This document shows positions 1-7,164 of a stretch of 11,562 nt of DNA, one piece after another. This DNA is from Chloroflexia bacterium (GTDB lineage Bacteria > Chloroflexota > Chloroflexia > Thermomicrobiales > UBA6265), in NCBI GenBank assembly GCA_013698495.1, contig JACCUV010000376.1:1-11562 (forward strand). Reading direction: 5' to 3'. The notes under the pieces are model-generated. The model was not told the DNA's origin. It was given only the letters and a program-made list of their open reading frames with translations, and did not search any database. The translations under genes were made by a program, and so were the position numbers. Each line of letters starts with the position of its first letter. The first letter of the stretch is position 1.

Positions 1-469
1 ATTCGCCAACCGGATACATGTCCGGCATTTCGGCCGTTTCGCCGCCCAGCAAAGCCATATGATTGGCGAGACAGGCGTCGGCAACGCCGCCGATAACAGC
101 GGCGACGACATCGGGATCGAGCTTGCCGGTGGCGAAGTAATCGAGGAAGAATAGCGGCTTGGCGCCAAGGGCGAGGATGTCGTTGACGCAGTGATGGACA
201 ATGTCGCGGCCGATTCCGGTGTGGGCGCTGCCGCCGACGACAAACGCGAGCCGCAATTTGGTGCCGACACCATCGGCACTGGCGACGAGAATCTGGTCCG
301 GGCCCGATGGCAGCAGGTAGGTTCCGCCGAAGTGGCCGATCGGGCCCGCCTGCGTGCCCAACGTCGCCTCGGCGCGCTCCTTGAGTCGGTCGATGACGGA
401 CGTTTTGACGTGGATATCGACACCTGCGTCTTTATAGGACATTCCCGATCCGCTGCGATCCGGCGCCAT
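1..469 (-). CDS. purM: Phosphoribosylformylglycinamidine cyclo-ligase (AIR synthetase), 5' part only
   Basis: PurM closes the imidazole ring of purines: it turns FGAM into AIR with ATP in the cytoplasm. Translating the minus strand gives 156 residues before the window ends, about 45% of the usual ~340-350. Seen in order: the N-terminal YKDAGVDI stretch, ADGVGTK of the ATP-binding part, GRDIVHHCVNDIL, GAKPLFFLDYFATGKLD and LGGETAEMP, all hallmarks of the family. I place the start at ATG 469 because GAGGA lies seven bases upstream of it. The alternative ATG at 442 (MSYKDAGVDI) has a more usual N-terminus but only a weak ribosome-binding site. The longer form adds nine residues (MAPDRSGSG). The gene is divergent from the hydrolase at 676. 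The identity is secure; only the start codon is open. Confidence 0.95.
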   Translation of the reverse strand, partial: MAPDRSGSGMSYKDAGVDIHVKTSVIDRLKERAEATLGTQAGPIGHFGGTYLLPSGPDQILVASADGVGTKLRLAFVVGGSAHTGIGRDIVHHCVNDILALGAKPLFFLDYFATGKLDPDVVAAVIGGVADACLANHMALLGGETAEMPDMYPVGE

Positions 470-505
470 ATTTCGTCCTCGCGCATGAAATCCAACCACA
501 GAACA

Positions 506-519
506 CGCCGCTGGCGGCG
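506..519. promoter_or_regulatory. GC-rich dyad in the purM leader / divergent spacer
   Basis: The sequence CGCCGC-TG-GCGGCG is a perfect 6 bp inverted repeat with a 2 bp centre. It lies 37 bp upstream of the purM start, in the 206 bp spacer between the divergent purM and hydrolase genes. It could be an operator for a dimeric regulator, or a small hairpin in the purM leader. I could not find a convincing -35/-10 pair for either gene here. A TTGACA at about 589-594 lacks a matching -10 on the plus strand. Such GC palindromes arise by chance in GC-rich DNA, so this is a weak call. Confidence 0.25.
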
Positions 520-675
520 AATCACAAGAGTACGTCATCCGGGAGCGGAACTGTGGGGTCACGAGGAGCCGGGATTACTTCCTGGAGTTGACAGGATTGG
601 AGAAGCGACAGCGGATGGCGAACGCTTAGACTGGAGTTCAGATCGAATGATGTTGAGTTGAAAGGTACACAGGGA

Positions 676-1329
676 ATGACGACGTTTGTCCTGATTCGCG
701 TCGCCTGGCAGTGGAGCCTTGTAGAACCTGAACTTCGCGATCGTGGCTACGACGTGGTGGCGATGGATCTGCGCGCCGACGACGAATCGGCAGGACTTCA
801 GGACTATGCCGACACCGTCATTGAGACAATTGGCGGCCGCACCAGGCTTGTAATCGTCGCCCATTCCTTCGGCGGATACACAGCGCCGCTCGTCTGTGCC
901 CGGATGCCGGCGACCCGGATGGTGCTGGTGGCTGGAATGATCCCGTTACCGGGGGAATCGGCGGGAGAGATGTTCGCCAACACCAGCCATCAGGCGTCAC
1001 CGGTCGACGCCGGCTTGAGCGAGACTGAAAGCATGATCGCCACCTTCATGCACGACGTTCCGGCAGACCTTGCCCGGGAGGCGTTATCCCGAGGACGTGA
1101 CCAGGCGGCCAATCCGCTGGCGGAACCATGGCCACTCGACGCCTGGCCAGATGTTCCCACACAATTCCTGCTTTGCCGTGACGACCGCATGTTCCCGGCC
1201 ATGTGGATGCGCCAGGTCGTCAAGGATCGCTTGGGCATCACGCCCGATGAAATCGACGGAGGCCATTTTCCCGCACTCGGCCGTCCGAAGGAGCTGGCCG
1301 ACCGCCTGGAAGCATACGGGACCGCCTGA
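676..1329 (+). CDS. Short alpha/beta hydrolase with altered oxyanion-hole loop
   Basis: 217 residues of the alpha/beta-hydrolase fold, cytoplasmic, substrate unknown. The catalytic triad can be read: nucleophile Ser64 in AHSFGG after a hydrophobic strand, acid Asp170 (or Asp169) in LLCRDD, and His197 in GGHFPAL. The C-terminal blocks PWPLDAWPDVPTQFLL and GITPDEI..GH are typical of a short esterase-like family common in Actinobacteria and Chloroflexi. ATG 676 is chosen over the in-frame TTG at 658 because MTTFVLI is the usual family start; AAAGG lies upstream (661-665). The oddity is near residue 8: strand MTTFVLI runs straight into RVAWQW, where relatives have a glycine-rich loop (HG or PGAGG type) before the AWxW segment. 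About four residues appear to be missing. That loop normally forms part of the oxyanion hole, so the enzyme may be weak or changed. DUF2277 follows 23 bp downstream. Confidence 0.85.
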   Translation: MTTFVLIRVAWQWSLVEPELRDRGYDVVAMDLRADDESAGLQDYADTVIETIGGRTRLVIVAHSFGGYTAPLVCARMPATRMVLVAGMIPLPGESAGEMFANTSHQASPVDAGLSETESMIATFMHDVPADLAREALSRGRDQAANPLAEPWPLDAWPDVPTQFLLCRDDRMFPAMWMRQVVKDRLGITPDEIDGGHFPALGRPKELADRLEAYGTA

Positions 1330-1352
1330 CCGAAGGTTCGAGGAGATACGCC

Positions 1353-1622
1353 ATGTGCAGGAACATCCGGCCGCTTTTCAACTTCGAACCAGCGGCCACG
1401 GACGACGAGATTCAGGCCGCCGCATTGCAGTTCGTGCGCAAGATCAGCAGCTTCACCAAGCCGTCGCAAAGGAACGAAGCGGCGTTTCACCTCGCGGTCG
1501 ACGAAATCGCCGCTATTTCGCAACGGCTTCTCATCTCGCTCGAATCGAACGCCGCGCCGAAGAACCGGGAGCTGGAGGTTGCCAGGGCGCGGGCGCGTTC
1601 GGCGCAACGCTTCGGCGACTGA
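1353..1622 (+). CDS. DUF2277 family protein
   Basis: A small soluble protein of 89 residues. It starts MCRNIRPLFNFEP, has LQFVRKISSFTKPSQRNE in the middle and ends with a charged helix rich in Ala and Arg (VARARARSAQRFG). These are the landmarks of the DUF2277 family, which has no established function. The length matches the family. There is no signal peptide or membrane segment. The start ATG has AGGAG seven bases upstream. The gene sits 23 bp after the alpha/beta hydrolase on the same strand, so the two are probably co-transcribed. That hints at a shared process but does not reveal it. The conserved Cys2 and Arg3 at the N-terminus are the only obvious candidates for chemistry or metal binding. 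Confidence 0.88.
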   Translation: MCRNIRPLFNFEPAATDDEIQAAALQFVRKISSFTKPSQRNEAAFHLAVDEIAAISQRLLISLESNAAPKNRELEVARARARSAQRFGD

Positions 1623-1739
1623 TCGCCGGCGACGGCAAGCCCCATCTATCAATGCCAGCCAAGTCGGACTGGGCACTTCTGGTGGTCGTCGCCTGTCTTG
1701 TTCGAACGCGCGAAGCGCTCCCGGCGGAATGACGATCTA

Positions 1740-1752
1740 CCGGCTTCGCCGG
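1740..1752. terminator. Possible hairpin between convergent DUF2277 and hflX
   Basis: CCGGC-TTC-GCCGG forms a 5 bp GC stem with a 3-base loop in the 181 bp spacer between the 3' ends of the DUF2277 gene and hflX. It could end transcription from either side. There is no run of T on either strand, so it is not a classic intrinsic terminator. The rest of 1623-1803 shows no gene; the small open frame at 1651-1731 lacks a ribosome-binding site. Confidence 0.25.
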
Positions 1753-1803
1753 GGCGCCGTTCCCGCGGAAATCGTGTGGCTGCGACGGCATCGGTCGTCA
1801 CGA

Positions 1804-3324
1804 TCAGGCGGCGGAGGTGGTGGCCCGTTCGCCAATCGCGGTGGCTTCGTCCAGGTCCGGATTCGCGACGCGGCGGATGAACGGTTCAAAGCGCGCAATC
1901 TCCCTCTCGGGCAGCCAACCAACCAGCAACGCGCCGCTCTCGTTGTAGTCACGCTCCTCGACGCGACCGTACGTGTGGAATCGATCGACCAGCTCCGATC
2001 GGTCGAACGGAATCGCCAACTCAACGTTCACGAACGAATCTTCATCTTCCAACACCCCCTCGATCCGACCGAGCAGGGCATCGAGATGCAAGCCCTTCCG
2101 GGCCGAGATTGCCACCGCATCGCCGGGGGCTCCGATCGACTCCGCGAGCGAGGGCAAGCCAGCCAGTTCCTCGTCGGAAAAGCGGTCGATCTTGTTCAGC
2201 GCAAACACCACCGGCCGATCGTCGGCTCCGAGATCCTCGAGCGTCGTGATTACGGTCTGGACCTGTTCGGCGGCGTTCGGATGCGTGACATCGACAACGT
2301 GAATCAGCACAGTCGCCTCGCTGATTTCCTCGAGCGTCGCCCGGAAGGCCGCGATCAATTGCGTCGGCAGGTTGTTGATGAAGCCCACGGTGTCGGTCAG
2401 GAGCACTTCCCGGCGGCTGGGCAACGCGATCCGGCGTGTCGTCGGGTCAAGCGTCGCGAACAGCTTGTCCTCGGCGAGCACATTGGCCCCGGTAATTTTG
2501 TTAAGCAATGTGCTCTTGCCCGCATTGGTATAACCGACCAGCGAGACAACTGCGATCGGGGTTTCCTTACGTCTGGCGCGATAGGTTTGACGATGCCGGT
2601 GCACCTGTTCGAGTTGCGCCTTGATGAACGTGATGCGCTTTTGGGCTTCCCGCCGGTCGGCCTCGAGCTGAGTTTCACCGGGTCCGCGGAGACCGACTCC
2701 TCCAACACCTTGACGCGAGAGGTGAGTCCACATCCGGGTTAATCGCGGCAAACGGTATTGCAATTGGGCGAGTTCGACCTGGAGGCGTCCCTCGTGGGTT
2801 TGGGCGCGACGTGCGAAAACATCGAGGATCAGGGCCGTGCGGTCGATTACCATCACTTCGAGGTCTTTTTCGAGGTTGCGCTGTTGCCCCGGTGTGAGTT
2901 CGCCATCGATCATCACGATGTCGTACTCAAGTTCCTCGCGGAGTGACTTGATCTCCTCCAGTTTGCCCTTGCCAACGTAGGTGGCCGGGTGCGGATGGGT
3001 CAGTTTCTGCGAGAGCGAGCCGACGACCTCGACATCGACCGATTCGGCGAGGCGGGCGAGTTCTTCCAGGGATTCCGTCGCGTTCCAGATTTGGCCCTGG
3101 CACTCGACCGAAACCAGCAGCGCCAGCTCTGTCTTTCGGGCAGTCGGGATGAACCGTTGCTTGCGTTCGGTTGGGGTCAGTTCCGCGTCGTCGTCAACGG
3201 TTTCGTCGTCCAACAGTTCGTCATCCGGCTCCCGTTCCGCGAGTTTATGGTTGGTTTGGGTGTCTATGTCGATTCCTTCCGATGTGCGATCGTCAAGACC
3301 GCGTGGCGAGGTGGTCGCCAGCAT
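1804..3324 (-). CDS. hflX: Ribosome-associated GTPase HflX
   Basis: HflX binds the 50S subunit and splits stalled or idle ribosomes after stress. The 506 residues show the HflX N-terminal domain with GELTPGQQRNLE (141-152) and DRTALILDVFARRA (161-174). The glycine-rich linker GVGLRGPGETQLE (209-221) and a basic coiled helix (222-253) follow. The GTPase domain has G1 GYTNAGKS (264-271), switch region LFATLDPTTR, G3 DTVGF (311-315), G4 NKID (377-380) and G5 SAR (407-409). The C-terminal domain ends near residue 485. The first ~55 residues are an extra acidic tail not present in the 426-residue E. coli protein. The start ATG 3324 has only a weak GAGAGA upstream, but no other in-frame ATG precedes the conserved region. 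It is the last leftward gene, 70 bp after the secreted protein. A small CGAGG/CCTCG hairpin (3341-3356) lies in its leader. Confidence 0.96.
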   Translation of the reverse strand: MLATTSPRGLDDRTSEGIDIDTQTNHKLAEREPDDELLDDETVDDDAELTPTERKQRFIPTARKTELALLVSVECQGQIWNATESLEELARLAESVDVEVVGSLSQKLTHPHPATYVGKGKLEEIKSLREELEYDIVMIDGELTPGQQRNLEKDLEVMVIDRTALILDVFARRAQTHEGRLQVELAQLQYRLPRLTRMWTHLSRQGVGGVGLRGPGETQLEADRREAQKRITFIKAQLEQVHRHRQTYRARRKETPIAVVSLVGYTNAGKSTLLNKITGANVLAEDKLFATLDPTTRRIALPSRREVLLTDTVGFINNLPTQLIAAFRATLEEISEATVLIHVVDVTHPNAAEQVQTVITTLEDLGADDRPVVFALNKIDRFSDEELAGLPSLAESIGAPGDAVAISARKGLHLDALLGRIEGVLEDEDSFVNVELAIPFDRSELVDRFHTYGRVEERDYNESGALLVGWLPEREIARFEPFIRRVANPDLDEATAIGERATTSAA

Positions 3325-3394
3325 GGGAATGCGTCTCTCTCGAGGTCAGAGCCTCGTGATCGTGAGTGTATGTAGTCATGATGGATGCGCGGGC

Positions 3395-5278
3395 CTAGGC
3401 CGCCAGTGGAATCCAGATTCGTGATACGCCCATTGTCCGGGTCCTCCAGGTAAGCTGCTCGTCGCCGTCGAGCGGGGTAGTCGCGATGCCAGCGGAAAAT
3501 GCAGGGAGGTCGATTCCATCGCGGAACCGGTCCCCCTTGTCGCGCTCCTCGACCCAGGCGGACCTCGGCGCGGTGTGGGTCACCACCAGGGAGGCCTCGT
3601 CCTCGACCAGCGTGTAGCAATCGTACCGGATTGTGTACTCCTGGTCGGCGCGTTCCTCCTGGAGCGGTTCTACAGTATAGATCGCCCAGCCACGATCCTG
3701 CTCGATGCCAGCTGCCCTTTCCTCCGGGTCGTCGCTGCCGAGGTCGATCACCGCTCGCTCCTCGTGCGTTTCGAGCAACGCCAGGTTGTCGAGCACACAC
3801 TGTTGGGGGTCGCCGTGGCGATCAACCACACTTTCGACCGTGAGCAGGCTGGGGCCGGATTGCAACTGGAAGTATTCGGCGTGGGTGAAGAGTTCTATCT
3901 CGACGATGCTCCAGCCATCGTCGGGAATCGGGATTTGCCACCCGAACCGCGGGCTGGCAAGGACGTTGTCCAACGGGAGTCCTGCCCCCGGCGTAGCCTG
4001 GTCGCCAGGCGCCCCACGTTCGTCGATGGCTGCCGGCAATTCCTCCTGGGCGATCGGAGCGCATGGTTTGGGGAGGGCGTCGAGACACGCTGACTGTCGA
4101 TCCGTCAACCACAGCATCGCCTCTTCGCTGACGAGGGCGTTTCCGCTCGCCAACCATTGCACCACCTGCACGACGGCGCCATCGAGGTGAACGGTCCGGT
4201 AACCGGACGCCTGCAGTTCGTCGCCACGCGTCACCGCACGTTCGAGGCGCGCCCCATCATCGAGCTCGCGGGTACCAGAAAAACTCACCTCGAACCGCCA
4301 GGTCGGCGGGAACACGATTGGCAGCGGCTCGGCGGCGAACGCGGCGGCGGCTTCCTCGGAGTCGAAACTGGCCAGCGTGACGTCGATCAGGTGCTCGTAC
4401 CCTTCCTGACCGACTTGCTGACGTGAAACGAAGAGGTCGTCAACATCGCCAGGCGTGGCCCCGGCGACGTCGGAATCGAGTTCGCCACCGTAGGGAAGTG
4501 TTTCGCCGTCAAGCACCCGGTAGTGCTCGGTGTTCGGGTAGTAGATCCACGGGAGCGTCCACGCGGCGTCCGGTCCGTGGAACATGACATTGGCGACACC
4601 GAGCGAGTCCTCGCCGTGCTCGACGCGTTCGATCGCCAGGTCAAGCCGCTCACCCGTGTCGCGCACAAGTTCTGAGATCGACTCGGATGTCCAATCCTCG
4701 GTGATTTGCTGATCCGCAAACTGTTGATCAGCGGACGCGTATTGAACCATCACCAGGAAATGGTCGATGGATCGGTAGCCGAGTACACCGGTGATGTCCT
4801 CGTATACTGTGACCCCGTCGACGACTGCGGTCGGACCATACCCGGCGATCTCTAGCAAAGTCTGACCGGCGGACCTGGCCAGGTCAGGGGAGTCGAAGCC
4901 AATCGCGTACGTGGTCACCGAGGCCAACGGTTCGCTCCGGCTATCGCCACGATCGCTGAGCAGGACGTGCACAGCGGTATACCCATGCTCGTAGCCGTTG
5001 GCGATGTCTTCCCATGCAATGACGTCCCCGCCGTCAGACCAGGCAAACTTCAAGCCGCTGAATTCGATGTCCCCCGCCTGGGCCAATTGGTAGCCCGGTT
5101 CGGGGAAGTCATCCGGATCGAGCGGGACGGTAGCGAGATCGACGGACGAAGGTGTATTCGATTGCGACAGTTCCTCGTCGCCCATCGCCATGGACGAGGT
5201 CACAATTAACGAAAACGACAGCACGACCGCCGCAACAACCGTCATTATGAACCTGTGTCCGACGAGTTGAAGATGCAT
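3395..5278 (-). CDS. Secreted multi-domain protein of unknown function, with internal duplication
   Basis: I do not recognise a named family. The 627 residues begin with a signal peptide: basic n-region (to His8-Arg9), hydrophobic core about 10-28, likely Sec cleavage after SSMA near residue 31. There is no lipobox Cys; the first Cys is residue 398. Residues ~57-215 and ~255-400 look like two copies of one module. Both have a V-T strand followed by an FDS helix (FDSPDLARSA; FDSEEAAAAF), then a GYR strand and a VQ strand (MVQYAS; VVQWLAS). The C-terminal part (~440-590) has FGWQIPIPDDGWSI and two cysteines, 494 and 554, that may pair. It resembles a beta-rich region in many secreted Chloroflexi proteins (recollection, not searched). 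The start ATG 5278 has GGAAGG five bases upstream; ATG 5245 is an alternative. It follows lgt by 21 bp, so the two are likely co-transcribed. Confidence 0.8.
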   Translation of the reverse strand: MHLQLVGHRFIMTVVAAVVLSFSLIVTSSMAMGDEELSQSNTPSSVDLATVPLDPDDFPEPGYQLAQAGDIEFSGLKFAWSDGGDVIAWEDIANGYEHGYTAVHVLLSDRGDSRSEPLASVTTYAIGFDSPDLARSAGQTLLEIAGYGPTAVVDGVTVYEDITGVLGYRSIDHFLVMVQYASADQQFADQQITEDWTSESISELVRDTGERLDLAIERVEHGEDSLGVANVMFHGPDAAWTLPWIYYPNTEHYRVLDGETLPYGGELDSDVAGATPGDVDDLFVSRQQVGQEGYEHLIDVTLASFDSEEAAAAFAAEPLPIVFPPTWRFEVSFSGTRELDDGARLERAVTRGDELQASGYRTVHLDGAVVQVVQWLASGNALVSEEAMLWLTDRQSACLDALPKPCAPIAQEELPAAIDERGAPGDQATPGAGLPLDNVLASPRFGWQIPIPDDGWSIVEIELFTHAEYFQLQSGPSLLTVESVVDRHGDPQQCVLDNLALLETHEERAVIDLGSDDPEERAAGIEQDRGWAIYTVEPLQEERADQEYTIRYDCYTLVEDEASLVVTHTAPRSAWVEERDKGDRFRDGIDLPAFSAGIATTPLDGDEQLTWRTRTMGVSRIWIPLAA

Positions 5279-5299
5279 GCGAGCCTTCCGAGGGTTCGG

Positions 5300-6112
5300 C
5301 TACCGATTTCGATGATGGTTTTCGTCTGAACGCAAGAAGGTGCGGTTGAGCACCAACAACAATACCCCAGCGGCGACCAATGCCGCACTGAGCCAGGTTG
5401 CCGCGGGCAACGGCCCGATGTAGAGGCTGTCTGTGCGCATGCGTTCAACGATAAACCGGGCCATACCGTACGCGATGAGGTAGAACGCGACAATGTCCCC
5501 GGTCCTGATCCACGACAGTCGCGGCGCACGCAGGACCAGCCACGAGAGCACGATCGCGTTTGCGAGATTGAACGTCGATTCGTAGAGGAACGTCGGATGA
5601 TACGTTGCGAATTCCGCGGAGTCTGCCGGGCGGCGTTCGGGATCGATCGTGACCGCCCAGGATACATCGGTCGGCTTGCCAAATGCCTCCTGGTTTGCCC
5701 AGTTGCCCCAACGCCCGATCGCCTGTCCGAGCGCTACTCCCGGCACAATGATGTCCATCCAGGTGAGTGGCGACTGACTGGCGATCCGGCAAAACACGAC
5801 AATCACGATCACCCCGACAACGATTGCGCCATGGATCGAGAGACCGCCTGCCCGGATGTTGATCGCTTCCGTCAGCCGGTCCTGAAAGTAGTCCCACTCG
5901 AGGAGCACGAAGTAGAGGCGGGCGCCAACGATGCCCAGGAAAACGACCCACGGCGCCAGATCGAGCAGGAAACCGGGGTCAAGCCCACGTTTGCTCGCGA
6001 GCCAATAGCTGAGGGAGATCGCGCACCCGATGCCGCCGAGGATCAATAAGGCGTACCATCGTAAATCGATGGGGCCCAGCGAAATTGCGGTTGGATCACT
6101 CAACTTGGGCAT
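5300..6112 (-). CDS. lgt: Prolipoprotein diacylglyceryl transferase
   Basis: Lgt is an integral membrane enzyme that moves diacylglycerol from phosphatidylglycerol to the lipobox cysteine of prolipoproteins, the first step in lipoprotein maturation. The 270 residues begin with the usual LGPIDLRWYAL, and several hydrophobic segments follow (about 18-38, 52-71, 97-110, 121-131, 183-195, 206-222, 238-256). Key blocks are GARLYFVL (63-70), GGLSIHGA with the essential-type His94 (89-96), the signature GRWGNWANQEAFG with Arg134 and Glu142 (133-145), HPTFLYES (172-179) and the late ERMR (223-226). Length is normal. The start ATG 6112 has CAGGT about seven bases upstream. The sugar-kinase gene ends 86 bp upstream, across a hairpin-rich spacer, and the secreted protein follows 21 bp downstream. 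Confidence 0.96.
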   Translation of the reverse strand: MPKLSDPTAISLGPIDLRWYALLILGGIGCAISLSYWLASKRGLDPGFLLDLAPWVVFLGIVGARLYFVLLEWDYFQDRLTEAINIRAGGLSIHGAIVVGVIVIVVFCRIASQSPLTWMDIIVPGVALGQAIGRWGNWANQEAFGKPTDVSWAVTIDPERRPADSAEFATYHPTFLYESTFNLANAIVLSWLVLRAPRLSWIRTGDIVAFYLIAYGMARFIVERMRTDSLYIGPLPAATWLSAALVAAGVLLLVLNRTFLRSDENHHRNR

Positions 6113-6125
6113 GCAACGGACCTGA

Positions 6126-6160
6126 TTCTCGTAGGGGCCGACCTGTGTGCCGGCCCGCCT
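6126..6160. repeat. Palindromic extragenic repeat-like element (GTAGGGGC type)
   Basis: The stretch starting CTCGTAGGGGCCG and ending CGGCCCGCC contains the inverted repeat GGGCCG (6135-6140) / CGGCCC (6151-6156) with a 10-base loop. It lies between the sugar kinase and lgt. The form 'GTAGGGGC...GCCC' matches a type of short dispersed palindrome I recall from Chloroflexi and other genomes. Only one full copy is in this window; TAGGGGCGAC at about 11010-11020 could be a worn partial copy. Whether it is truly repeated needs the full genome. Confidence 0.4.
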
Positions 6161-6173
6161 CTCGACCGTCTCA

Positions 6174-6211
6174 GCTGACCCGGTCAGCCTACCAGCGACT
6201 ACCCGTAGTCG
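6174..6211. terminator. Two adjacent hairpins at the 3' end of the sugar kinase
   Basis: Two perfect stems sit side by side. GCTGAC-CCG-GTCAGC is at 6174-6188. CGACTAC-CC-GTAGTCG at 6196-6211 overlaps the kinase stop codon (6199-6201). With the palindrome at 6135-6156 this makes three hairpins in under 80 bp, just downstream of the kinase on the minus strand. No T-run follows, so they may act as a Rho-type or attenuating terminator, or as a block to 3' exonucleases that stabilises the rel-kinase message, rather than as a textbook intrinsic terminator. Confidence 0.4.
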
Positions 6212-7161
6212 GCGAGGAACCGTTCCAACTCAATCAGGCGCGGCAACGCCGTCAAGGCGCCCTGCCGCGTCGTCGCCAGGGCGCCGGCCGCCATAGCGAA
6301 CCGGATGTCCTCATCGGACGGCAATACCCAACCCGACCGCGCCATTCGGGTCACCAGGGCCGCCGTGAACGCGTCCCCGGCGCCTGTCGGATCGACCGCC
6401 TCCACCGCAACAACCGGAAACTCCCGGATTGCCTCGAGTCCCCGTTGCTTGACAACGAGTCCCCGCGATCCATCGGTGACGACCGTGAGCCAGGGATCGT
6501 GCCCACCTGCGTGTGAAATTGCCTCCGCCAGTGTTTCGGCGCCCCACAAGCAGCGCGCATCGTCGAGGCTGAGTTTGAGGAGCGTGGCATGTTGCAGCAC
6601 CGGTTCGCATGCCGCATACAGTTGCGATTGGCTGCCCCACAGTGGCGGACGAACATTGACGTCGAACATGACCGGAATGTCGTGCTCCCGCGCCAACTCG
6701 ATGGCGTCGTAAATCGCTTCCCTGGACGGCGACGCGGCCAGCGCCACTGAACCGACGAGCATGGCGCCAGCGCCGGCAATTCCAGCGTTGCCTACGTCAT
6801 CGCCACTCAGCAACTTGTCCGCCAGCCGCATCAACTGGAACTGACCGTCGCCTCGTTCGTTTCGCCAGGCATAGGCGAGCGACGTAGGCGCCTCGCTGGT
6901 CGCGCGCAGAGCCGAACAGTCGACACCTTCGTGTTCGAGCAATGCTCGCAGGCGCTGCCCGAACGGGTCATCGCCGACCACCCCGCAGAACGACGCCGCC
7001 ATACGCAGCCTGGCGAGGGCGACGGCGGCATTCATCGGCGCGCCGCCCTCGCGAATCGCGAATGTTTGCGCGGTCGCCAGGGACTCACCGGGTGGGGCGA
7101 TCAGGTCGATCAGGATTTCGCCGATACAGACGACCGGCGCAAGGGAAGGGGAGGCTGCCAA
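6199..7161 (-). CDS. PfkB-family sugar kinase, probably fructokinase-like
   Basis: A cytoplasmic ATP-dependent kinase of the ribokinase/PfkB fold, 320 residues, normal for the family. Seen: opening strand VVCIGEILIDLI (10-21), substrate-side GGAPMNAAVALARL (39-52), GVVGDDPFG (60-68), FDVNVRPPLW (166-175) and the ATP/anion-hole signature DPTGAGDAF (257-265) with catalytic base Asp263. The FDxNxRPxLW block favours fructokinase over ribokinase or adenosine kinase, but the sugar cannot be fixed from sequence. The start must be TTG 7161 or later: the upstream rel stop TAA (7165-7167) is in the same frame, only the codon GAT lies between, and no ATG or GTG precedes the conserved region. There is little ribosome-binding sequence, so translation is probably coupled to rel. 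Confidence 0.92.
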   Translation of the reverse strand: MAASPSLAPVVCIGEILIDLIAPPGESLATAQTFAIREGGAPMNAAVALARLRMAASFCGVVGDDPFGQRLRALLEHEGVDCSALRATSEAPTSLAYAWRNERGDGQFQLMRLADKLLSGDDVGNAGIAGAGAMLVGSVALAASPSREAIYDAIELAREHDIPVMFDVNVRPPLWGSQSQLYAACEPVLQHATLLKLSLDDARCLWGAETLAEAISHAGGHDPWLTVVTDGSRGLVVKQRGLEAIREFPVVAVEAVDPTGAGDAFTAALVTRMARSGWVLPSDEDIRFAMAAGALATTRQGALTALPRLIELERFLADYG

Positions 7162-7164
7162 ATC

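Noticed and set aside
191..661. Plus-strand open frame of 156 codons at the left end
   Set aside because: Most of it is antisense to purM, whose motifs are unmistakable.
1651..1731. A 26-residue hydrophobic peptide frame between DUF2277 and hflX
   Set aside because: No ribosome-binding site and no similarity I recognise; chance open frame in a spacer.
1579..2742. Long plus-strand open frame (387 codons) across the hflX 3' half
   Set aside because: It is antisense to a clear hflX, shows no family features and is the usual mirror of GC-rich codon use.
3325..3394. Promoter or small gene in the spacer before hflX
   Set aside because: TACACT is present on the minus strand but there is no -35 at proper spacing, and no open frame with a ribosome-binding site.
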